Origin: Phaeocystidibacter marisrubri
Lineage (GTDB): Bacteria > Bacteroidota > Bacteroidia > Flavobacteriales > Schleiferiaceae
DNA: 64,000 nt
Direction: 5' to 3'
NCBI RefSeq assembly: GCF_008933165.1
Contig: NZ_WBVQ01000001.1
Span: 62,001-126,000 of the forward strand
The position numbers were made by a program, and so were the translations under genes. Positions 1-7,800 of the stretch are shown here, in pieces. Numbering within the stretch: position 1 is the first letter of the stretch; every line of letters begins with the position of its first letter. The notes beneath the pieces were generated by a model. The model was given only the letters and a program-made list of their open reading frames with translations, was not told where the DNA came from and did no database searches.

Positions 1-232
1 CGAGTTCAGGAATCTTGCGGATAACGTCACAGGTTTCAATGCCGTCCATTCCTGGCATCATTACATCTAATAAGATGAGGTGTGGACGATGTTTTTTGGC
101 TTTTTCAACAGCTTCTTCACCGTTGTTAGCCGTCTTTACTTTGAATCCTTCTTTTTCAAGGTTGTAGCCTACGAACTCTAGGATATCCGGTTCGTCATCC
201 ACTAAAAGGATCTTCATTTCACTTGTCTCCAT
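1..232 (-). CDS. Response regulator, PhoB/OmpR-like, receiver domain (3' end outside window)
   Basis: Only the N-terminal ~75 residues are present; the rest lies left of the window. The reading contains KILLVDDEPDILEF (acidic pocket DDE), LILLDVMMPGMDG (phosphoacceptor Asp) and the start of helix 4, so it is a CheY-like receiver domain. The output domain is not visible. The PhoB/OmpR assignment is inferred from the close match of the receiver to flavobacterial PhoB-type regulators and from the 11-bp repeats in the divergent promoter. Three in-frame ATG codons (256, 232, 217) are possible. The one at 232 (METSEMKILL) is chosen because homologues usually carry a few residues before KILLVDDEP; 217 is almost as likely. 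It diverges from the lipoprotein and TonB receptor genes, which it may control. Confidence 0.85.
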   Translation of the reverse strand, partial: METSEMKILLVDDEPDILEFVGYNLEKEGFKVKTANNGEEAVEKAKKHRPHLILLDVMMPGMDGIETCDVIRKIPEL

Positions 233-283
233 AGTGTCTATGGTATCGGTAATCATACGAGCAAAATGCTCTATTAGACGGGT

Positions 284-291
284 CAAAAATA
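284..291 (-). promoter_or_regulatory. Candidate -7 element for the response regulator gene
   Basis: On the minus strand this reads TATTTTTG, an exact match to the Bacteroidota -7 consensus TAnnTTTG. It lies 52 nt before the ATG at 232 and 28 nt before the ATG at 256. No TTTG-like -33 element is visible in the GC-rich stretch at 301-312, so activation may be needed. Confidence 0.45.
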
Positions 292-316
292 CTCATAAAT
301 CGGCCCGCCCCCTCGG

Positions 317-345
317 CTTAACAATTACATAACCAAAGGTTACAA
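317..345 (+). promoter_or_regulatory. Upstream cluster of 11-bp-phased Pho-box-like repeats
   Basis: CTTAACA at 317-323 is followed exactly 11 bp later by CATAACC (328-334), and 11 bp after that by the weaker GTTACAA (339-345). The spacing and core resemble PhoB/PhoP operators, which are direct repeats with 11-bp periodicity (TTAACA-like in Bacillus PhoP boxes). It lies between the divergent response regulator and lipoprotein genes and could serve either one. Confidence 0.45.
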
Positions 346-400
346 TAACTTCAAAAATACGCACAGTTCTTCACAATTAAGCTGTTTATCGCTACATAAC

Positions 401-446
401 CTTCAACCTGACTTAACAGGGGCTTAACCTTGCCGCTCAACCTTTG
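401..446 (+). promoter_or_regulatory. Pho-box-like triple repeat with adjoining -7 element
   Basis: Three copies sit in exact 11-bp register: CTTCAAC (401-407), CTTAACA (412-418) and CTTAACC (423-429). Nine bases downstream is AACCTTTG (439-446), matching TAnnTTTG at 7 of 8 positions. Direct repeats replacing the upstream promoter element, about 10 bp before the -7/-10 box, is the classic arrangement of a PhoB-activated promoter. It would drive the gene starting at 479 with a leader of about 25 nt. Confidence 0.55.
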
Positions 447-478
447 CACCGTTCGAAACACACAAACAATTCTAAGAA

Positions 479-1750
479 ATGGACACTCTTAAAAAATTTA
501 GCAAAATCGCCCTTGCAGCTGTTGTAGCTGTTGGTATGGCTTCTTGTACTGAAGAAAAAGGTGGTGATGGCGGATCAAAACCAACCTCTAACGTAATCGT
601 TTCTGGTTTGATCAGCTCTAACACGACTTGGTCTTCTGATAACATCTACCAATTGGCTGGTCGCGTTGTAGTTGACGAGAATGTTACTCTAACTATCGAG
701 CCAGGTACAATCATTAAAGGTCAAACTGAAACTGGATCACTTGCATCTGTATTGATCATCTCACGTGGTGGTAAGATTGATGCGGAAGGTACTGCAGCTA
801 ATCCAATCATCTTCACTTCTTTGGATGACAACATCGAAAAAGGTCAGAGAGTGGGTACAAACCTTTCTCGCACTCAAAACGAGCTTTGGGGTGGTTTGAT
901 CATCTTGGGTAAAGCTCCGATCTCTGCTGAGAACGGTGACACTGAAACTAACATCGAAGGTCTTCCAGCTAACGAACCTTACGGTCTTTACGGTGGTACA
1001 GACGTAAATGACAACTCAGGTACTCTTAAGTATGTATCTGTTCGTCACGGTGGTACTACTATCGGTGAAGGAAACGAAATCAACGGTATCACTTTCGGTG
1101 GTGTTGGTGCAGGTACTGTAGTTGATCAGGTTGAAGTTTACGCTACACTTGACGATGGTATCGAATGTTTCGGTGGTTCTGTAAACATCAACAATGCTCT
1201 TATCTACTTCCAAGGTGATGATGGTGTTGACTTGGATATGAACTACTCTGGTACTTTCACAAACTTCGCTGTAATTCATGGTGATGGAATCGGTACGGAT
1301 GAAGGTTTGGAAATTGACGGTCCTGAGAACTCAACGTATACTAACGGTATGTTCTCTTTGGTAAACGGTACAGTTACAGCACTTGGTAACGACGGATCAC
1401 CTGCTGACCTTAAGTCTAAAGCTCAAGGTACAATCACAAACGTGAAGTTCTCTTACCCTGACGGTGCTACTTTGAAAGTACGCGCTTCTTACCAAAACGA
1501 TTGTGCAGATTCTAAGACTGACGCATTCACTCACTTGACTGACGCAACTCCAACTTTGGTAATTGCTGGTTCTGAGTTTGACGGTGGAGTATCTGTATAC
1601 ACAGGTTCTACTGATAACAACGACGTAGACTGTACAGTTCCTGCTGTTGACCAAACTGCTGCTGAAGCTGTAGTGGTTTCAACTACTGCAACAGGTGCTG
1701 ATATGTCAGTATGGTCTTGGACTTGTGCTTCTGAAAGAGGTGAGCTTTAA
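479..1750 (+). CDS. Surface lipoprotein with predicted right-handed beta-helix
   Basis: The N-terminus has a basic start, a hydrophobic stretch and a lipobox (GMASC, Cys at about 23), so it is probably a lipoprotein; an acidic/Gly-rich linker follows. The remaining ~390 residues are Gly-, Asn- and Thr-rich with regularly spaced hydrophobics (for example the LTIEPGTIIKG and GGLIILGKAP motifs), as in the Bacteroidota family of parallel beta-helix secreted proteins that are often misnamed multidrug transporters. No catalytic residues are recognised. No T9SS tail is seen. The TonB-dependent receptor gene follows directly, and such pairs usually act together at the outer membrane, with the lipoprotein capturing or handling substrate. 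The 11-bp repeats upstream suggest induction by phosphate limitation; the substrate itself is unknown. Confidence 0.8.
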   Translation: MDTLKKFSKIALAAVVAVGMASCTEEKGGDGGSKPTSNVIVSGLISSNTTWSSDNIYQLAGRVVVDENVTLTIEPGTIIKGQTETGSLASVLIISRGGKIDAEGTAANPIIFTSLDDNIEKGQRVGTNLSRTQNELWGGLIILGKAPISAENGDTETNIEGLPANEPYGLYGGTDVNDNSGTLKYVSVRHGGTTIGEGNEINGITFGGVGAGTVVDQVEVYATLDDGIECFGGSVNINNALIYFQGDDGVDLDMNYSGTFTNFAVIHGDGIGTDEGLEIDGPENSTYTNGMFSLVNGTVTALGNDGSPADLKSKAQGTITNVKFSYPDGATLKVRASYQNDCADSKTDAFTHLTDATPTLVIAGSEFDGGVSVYTGSTDNNDVDCTVPAVDQTAAEAVVVSTTATGADMSVWSWTCASERGEL

Positions 1751-1780
1751 TCCAAAACGGATCTAGAAGAACTCAAAATA

Positions 1781-1818
1781 ACCTATCGCGGTCCACAGAA
1801 ACCGCGATAGGTCTTTTT
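1781..1818 (+). terminator. Intercistronic hairpin with T-tract (terminator or attenuator)
   Basis: A perfect 12-bp inverted repeat, ACCTATCGCGGT (1781-1792) and ACCGCGATAGGT (1801-1812), is followed by five T. It lies 31 nt after the lipoprotein stop and ends only 15 nt before the receptor start, so it probably lowers receptor expression relative to the lipoprotein. Confidence 0.8.
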
Positions 1819-1832
1819 ATAAAATGTGCGGA

Positions 1833-4643
1833 ATGAAGAAGACAATTTTCACTTCACTTTTTGTTCTTATCGGACTTGCTGCCTTTGCCCAAACGGGTCT
1901 ATTACGCGGTACTATTATCGATAAGCAATATGGAGAGCCAGCTATCAACGCCTTGATTAAGGTTGAAGGTACAAGCATCCAAGGACTCACTGATTTTGAC
2001 GGAAATTACTCCGTAACGGTTCCTGTTGGAACCTACACTGTTCGTGTTTCTTCTTTTGGTTATTCTGATTTCGTTGTAAGCGGAGTGACCATTACCGAAG
2101 GAAAAGTGACCATTCAAGATGGTGTTCTAGAACCCGCCAGCGAAGTCATCGGTGAAATCACCATTACGGCTCAAGCTTCTCGCAACAGCGAAGCGGGGAT
2201 TATGATTCAAAGAAAGAACGCGTCTAACGTAATGGATGGTCTTTCTTCTCAATCATTCCGTCGCGTGGGTGACGGTAACTTGAGTGCTGCTATTGGTCGT
2301 GTAACCGGAGTTTCGGTTCAAGATGGCAAGTATGTTTACGTTCGTGGTCTAGGTGATCGCTACACGAAAACAACGCTAAATGGAATGACTATTCCAGGTC
2401 TTGACCCTGACAAGAACGCGGTTCAAATCGACATCTTCCCTACGAAAACACTCGAGAACGTAATGATCTACAAAACGTTCTCTTCTAATTTATACGGTGA
2501 TTTTACCGGTGGTCTGGTAAACGTGGAAACCAAATCGTTCCCAGAGCACGCTACAACCCAACTTAGTGTTGGTGCTACGTATATCCCAACCATGCACTTC
2601 AACAATGACTTCATTCTTTACGATGGAGGTTCATTCGATTGGGCTGGTTTTGATGATGGTGGTCGATCTTTTCCTATGAGCAAGTTTGAGCGTGTTCCGG
2701 CTGCTCCGAACGCGACATCTACCGAACTAACACGTGGGTTTGGAAAGCAAATGGCCGCTCAATCAGCTACGGCGATTCCAAATATGAGCATCAGCTTCAA
2801 TACTGGGGATCAGATCAATTCGGAAAGTGGTCGTACTTACGGCTATAACTTTGTTGTGAATTACCAGCTTCAGAATACTTTCTACGAGGATTATGAAAGC
2901 AATACATACCTGAAGCCGATCGGGAATACCGATACGGAGCTGTTCCGCGATGAGCGCCGTGTAGGTGCTTTGGGTCAGCGTACAGCACAATGGAGTGCTT
3001 TGGGGTCAGGTGCTATGAAGTGGAACACAAACTCTCTTGAGTTGCTTGTTCTTCACTCTCAAAGCGGTGAATCTTCTGCGGCTCGTCGTACGGCACAGAA
3101 CTACAATCAAACAGGAGCAACACTTCTTGAGGACATTCTTACCTACAGTCAGCGTTCTCTCACCACCGCCATGGTTATTGGCAAGCACAAGGTGGGTGAT
3201 TGGAACTTGGAGTGGAACAATGCATTCACAAAGTCGCGCGTGTACGATCCAGATTTCCGTACAACTTCCATTTCTATTACTGGAGGTGATACCAGCTTGA
3301 GCGTAGGTAACGGAGCGGGGATCAACCGCTTCTGGAGAGATTTGAACGAATGGAACGAAAGTGCTCGTCTTGATCTTTCCAAGAACTGGGGAGAAACAGG
3401 CAAGTTGAGCTTCGGTGGAGTAGTTGTGTTGAAGAGTCGTGATTTTGAGATCTTGAACACCAACTTCCGAAGAGGAAATACTTCGGACATTGACGTGAAT
3501 CCGGATTGGTTCTTTGAGGACGAGAACATTTACTCTGCTTCTAACCCTGATGGTACATATGTACGTTACAACTACGAGGCATCGAACTCATTTACTTCGG
3601 GTCAGCAAGTGTACGCTGGTTACATCCAGAATGAGCACAATGTTCTTCTTCGCTTGAAGTTGATCTATGGATTACGTGTTGAGCAAGCAATGATGACCTA
3701 CACTGGGGAAACACAGCCAGGTCCATCTTACGAAGTATACGATAAAGCAGAAACCTTGAATGAACTCAACTTCCTTCCAAGCTTTGCTGCTATCTACGAC
3801 TTGAACGAAAGCATGAAATTGCGTGCTTCTTATGGTCGCACATTGGCCCGTCCATCCTTTAAGGAGAAATCAGCTGCACAGATCTTCGACCCAATTTCTA
3901 AGCGTACATTCATCGGTAACTTGGATTTGGAGCAAACAACAGTGAACAACTTCGACCTTCGTTACGAATGGTTCTTTGAAGGTGCAGACGTATTTGCAGT
4001 TTCAGGTTTCTACAAGAACTTCACCAACCACATTGAGATGGTGTCTTATCAAACAGCTCCAGACAACTTGAGTCCACGCAATGCTGGAAGTTCAACTGTA
4101 TTTGGTGCAGAAATAGAATTGAGCAAGTCGCTTGCATCTCTTGGTGGTTTCTTTGAGAAATTGAAAGTTGGAGGTAACTTCTCATACGTTGAATCTCGCG
4201 TAGATCTTCACAGTGTAATTGTAGACGACAATGGTACTACTGAGTACGAATTGCGTCAGCAATACTTGAGAGATGGTGAAGAATTGAAGGACTACCGCTC
4301 AATGGCAGGTCAGGCTCCTTACACATTTAACTTCAACTTGAACTACGGCGATCCTGAAACGGGAACCAACGTGAGTGTTGCTTACAACGTTCAAGGTACT
4401 TTCCTTGCGATTGTAGGTTCAGGCCGCGTGCCAGATGTATACACAGTGCCATTCAACAGTTTGAATGTGAATGCCTACAAAGACTTTGGTTCTGAAAGAC
4501 AGCACCGCATCACTTTGGGTGTTCAGAACGCATTGGACGGCGAGAGACATAATGTTTATCGCTCATTTGGTGCGCAAGACGAAACGTATTCGCGTTACAA
4601 GCCAGGGGTTGGTGTTACTGTGAAATATTCATACACCTTCTAA
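1833..4643 (+). CDS. TonB-dependent outer-membrane receptor with CarboxypepD_reg-like N-domain
   Basis: Starting at 1833 gives a clean signal peptide (MKKTIFTSLFVLIGLAAFAQ); the ATG at 1824 only adds MCG. Residues ~20-110 form a carboxypeptidase-regulatory-like beta-sandwich (GTIIDKQYGEPAINALIKVEGT). The plug domain follows (SNVMDGLSSQSF, then GRVTGVSVQDGKYVYVRGLG, typical of a plug), and then a beta-barrel of about 700 residues. The protein ends with aromatic YSYTF, as expected for an outer-membrane barrel. It imports a ligand through the outer membrane using TonB energy. It lies downstream of the beta-helix lipoprotein and after a hairpin. The substrate cannot be read from sequence; phosphate-containing compounds are an inference from the upstream Pho-like boxes only. 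Confidence 0.92.
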   Translation: MKKTIFTSLFVLIGLAAFAQTGLLRGTIIDKQYGEPAINALIKVEGTSIQGLTDFDGNYSVTVPVGTYTVRVSSFGYSDFVVSGVTITEGKVTIQDGVLEPASEVIGEITITAQASRNSEAGIMIQRKNASNVMDGLSSQSFRRVGDGNLSAAIGRVTGVSVQDGKYVYVRGLGDRYTKTTLNGMTIPGLDPDKNAVQIDIFPTKTLENVMIYKTFSSNLYGDFTGGLVNVETKSFPEHATTQLSVGATYIPTMHFNNDFILYDGGSFDWAGFDDGGRSFPMSKFERVPAAPNATSTELTRGFGKQMAAQSATAIPNMSISFNTGDQINSESGRTYGYNFVVNYQLQNTFYEDYESNTYLKPIGNTDTELFRDERRVGALGQRTAQWSALGSGAMKWNTNSLELLVLHSQSGESSAARRTAQNYNQTGATLLEDILTYSQRSLTTAMVIGKHKVGDWNLEWNNAFTKSRVYDPDFRTTSISITGGDTSLSVGNGAGINRFWRDLNEWNESARLDLSKNWGETGKLSFGGVVVLKSRDFEILNTNFRRGNTSDIDVNPDWFFEDENIYSASNPDGTYVRYNYEASNSFTSGQQVYAGYIQNEHNVLLRLKLIYGLRVEQAMMTYTGETQPGPSYEVYDKAETLNELNFLPSFAAIYDLNESMKLRASYGRTLARPSFKEKSAAQIFDPISKRTFIGNLDLEQTTVNNFDLRYEWFFEGADVFAVSGFYKNFTNHIEMVSYQTAPDNLSPRNAGSSTVFGAEIELSKSLASLGGFFEKLKVGGNFSYVESRVDLHSVIVDDNGTTEYELRQQYLRDGEELKDYRSMAGQAPYTFNFNLNYGDPETGTNVSVAYNVQGTFLAIVGSGRVPDVYTVPFNSLNVNAYKDFGSERQHRITLGVQNALDGERHNVYRSFGAQDETYSRYKPGVGVTVKYSYTF

Positions 4644-4680
4644 TAGATACAGTAGAGGTCCATTTCTATTGATAATCAGC

Positions 4681-4718
4681 AATCGCCTCGGAGAAATCCG
4701 GGGCGATTTCTTTTTTTG
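4681..4718 (+). terminator. Rho-independent terminator after the TonB receptor
   Basis: AATCGCCTCGG (4681-4691) pairs with CCGGGGCGATT (4698-4708), with one T·G wobble, and is followed by a T-rich tract to 4718. It closes the lipoprotein-receptor unit. Confidence 0.85.
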
Positions 4719-4771
4719 CATGTTTAAGATTGAGGTAACAATGCCAACGTCCGTTCAGTATATAACTTTTG

Positions 4772-4779
4772 TACATTTG
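4772..4779 (+). promoter_or_regulatory. Bacteroidota -7 element for the large T9SS gene
   Basis: TACATTTG matches TAnnTTTG exactly. It overlaps a possible GTG start at 4779, so that codon cannot lie on this transcript; this favours the ATG at 4803. The -33 region (GTTC at 4753) is only a partial match. Two weak CTTAACA-like half sites 11 bp apart (4723 and 4734) lie further up. Confidence 0.55.
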
Positions 4780-4802
4780 TGGGGCATCATAAAAACCAAC
4801 TG

Positions 4803-7800
4803 ATGAGGAAGTTAATTACTCTTTTCACGGTTTGCCTTGGCTTAACGGCTGTAGGACAAACCTCACACACCGTCAACGTGGGCGGTAGCGGAGCAAGTTT
4901 TGCTCCATCTTCACTTGTGATCAATGCAGGTGATACTGTCTATTGGGATTGTACAGGAGGAACGCATAATGTTGACGGAACATTGGCAACTTATCCTAAC
5001 AATCCGGTAGGATTTGGAAATGGGGCTGCTGCTTCATCTCCTTGGAGTTACTGGTTCGTTTTCAATACGGCTGGTACGTATAGCTACGAATGTACTCCTC
5101 ATGCAGGAGGTGGTATGACCGGAACAATTACTGTTAATTCAAACCCTCTAACTGGATTAGTTAGTCAGAGTTTTGAAGGTTCAGATTCTTGGACCTATTC
5201 GATTTCTCCAGCTACTTATAACACTAGTGGAGACGTTTGGGCAACAGTTTCTTCATTGAGCTCTATCTCTCCTTCTGCGGGATCTAGCTTCTGGGGTATT
5301 CAAGATTTGAACAACCCAAATGGTGGTGGAGCATTTGTTCACACGATGGATTTTGACGTTGTAGACATTTCAGGTATTTCAAACGTATATCTTGAATTTG
5401 ATTACAGTACCATTGGGTTTGATGGGCCAGATTCAATTGGCTACGTAATTGAAACCAATAATGGAACCACTTGGGGGCCGCTATCACAACTTGATAAGAA
5501 TACTGGAGGCTCTTGGTCTACTGTTTCTCACAAATTGCCTGCCGGTACTCAGTATGTTCGCCTTCGTATTCTTGCAGCTCAAGATGGAGGTGGCGACTAC
5601 GCAGGAATTGACAACGTACAATTGGTACAAGGCCCTGCTTATCCACTTGAAGATATTTCAGCGCTTACTCCACTAGATGCGAACAACGTTCCAACTCGTG
5701 ATGGTGATACGGTATACATTCAAGGTACTGTATTTACTATTGATTACGACGGAAACGCTGGTTACAGCTTCTACATCCATGACGGTACAGACGGAATTAA
5801 CGTTTACCGTTCTTCAGACTATGGAACGTACACGAACCCAATGATGGGTGACCAAGTTGAAGTATTGGGTCGTGTTGATTTTTACAATGGTCTGACTGAA
5901 ATTCTCGTTGACTCCATCTACCTTGTGAGTGGTGGAAACGCTATTCAAGCTCCGACCGTAGTTACAACTCTTGATGAGACTACTGAAAGTGAATTGATTC
6001 GTATGAACGGAATGACCTTGGTTAGCCCTTCTCAATGGGGTTCAGGTTCATTCAACGTTGATATCACAGACGGTACCAACACATTCACTATGCGTATTGA
6101 TAGCGATTGTGACTTGAGCGGAACTCCTGCTCCAGTGGGTACATTCGATGTAATTGGTGTTGGTAGTCAATATGACAACAGCTCGCCGTATACTTCAGGA
6201 TACCAAGTATTCCCTCGTATTATTGAAGATATCGCTTATGTAACAGCTACATTGGACACTTTGTCTGCAGTAGATGCAAATGGAGTGGCTGTTCACGATG
6301 GTGATTCTGCACTTATTTCTGGTGTTGTGTTCACTGTTGATTACGACGGCAACGCGGGTTACTCTTTCTACATTAAAGACGCAACAAGCGGAATCAATAT
6401 TTACCGTTCTTCAGATGTTTCTGGTTATCAAGTTGCTTTGGGTGACTCTATCCGAGTTTGGGGTGTAGTTGATCAATACAATGGCTTAACTGAATTTGTC
6501 CCAGATAGCATTCAATTGATGAAAACGGGTGTTGACTTTGGTGCACCAATGACGGTTACTTCTCTTGGTGAAACAGAAGAAAGTGAATTCATCCGCATCA
6601 ACAACCTTACTCTTGTAACGCCTTCTCAGTGGGTTACTTCGGGTTCATCTTTCAACGTAGATGTAACAGACGGTACCAATACATACACAATGCGTATTGA
6701 TAGCGATGTGAATATCGCAGGTACTGCTGCTCCAGTTGGATCATTTGACGTTATTGGTGTAGGTAGCCAGTTTGATAACAGCTCACCATACACTTCAGGA
6801 TACCAAATCTTACCGCGCTTCACGCAAGACATCATCGCTTCTGGTGCTGTTCGTGCTATTGAGCCAATTGCTAGTGTTGATGTTTCTGATGCAACAGGAT
6901 TCCCGACTCGTGACGGAGATACCGTTGCTATCCGTGGGGTTGTTTACTCTATCGATTTTGACGGTAACGCAGGTTACAGCTTCTACATGCAAGATGCAAC
7001 AGGCGGTATAAACGTCTACAGAAGTTCCGATCTTCCTAACTACACTTCTCCAATGAAAGGTGATAGCCTTGAGATTGTAGGTACGGTTGATTTCTTCAAT
7101 GGTTTGATTGAAGTTGCTCCAGACACAATCATCGTATTGGGAACAGGTGCAGCAGTGGCAGCTCCAACAGTTCACACAAACCTTGGAGAGTACAACGAAG
7201 GTGACTTTGTTCGCGTAAATGGATTGACTTTGGTTACACCTTCACAATGGGCGTCCTCAGGTTCATTCAACGTGGATGTAACGGACGGTACAAATACTTT
7301 CCAACTTCGTGTTGACAGTGATGCAAACTTTGGTTCATTCCCTGCGCCAACCGGTATGTTCGACGCAATTGGTGCTGTTGGTCAGTACGACAATAGCTCC
7401 CCATACCTTTCAGGTTACCAGTTGTTTCCACGTGATACAAACGACATCATTCCAGCGGTTGCAACTACACCAACAGTAAACTTTGTAAGCAACAGTGTTT
7501 CTGCCCTTGAAAGTGCAGGTACAATTGATGTGAAACTTTACATTGCTCCAACAGCATCTACTTCAGAAACAGTTGACCTTGTGTTCACAATCGGGCCAGG
7601 CGTAACACTTCCAGGTGATGGAATGATTACTCCAACTCCAAACTTGACTACAGGTGCATTGACGATGACTGTTCCTGCTAACGGTGATACCATTTCATTC
7701 GCAGTATCTATTGTTGATGATGCATTGACAGAGAACGATGAGTGGTTTGACGTTGTAATTTCAGGCGCATCTAGTGGCTTGACGGTTGGTGCTATCGACA

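Noticed and set aside
4779-4802. GTG start giving eight more residues for the large T9SS protein
   Set aside because: It overlaps a perfect -7 promoter element and spoils the signal peptide, while ATG 4803 gives a normal one.
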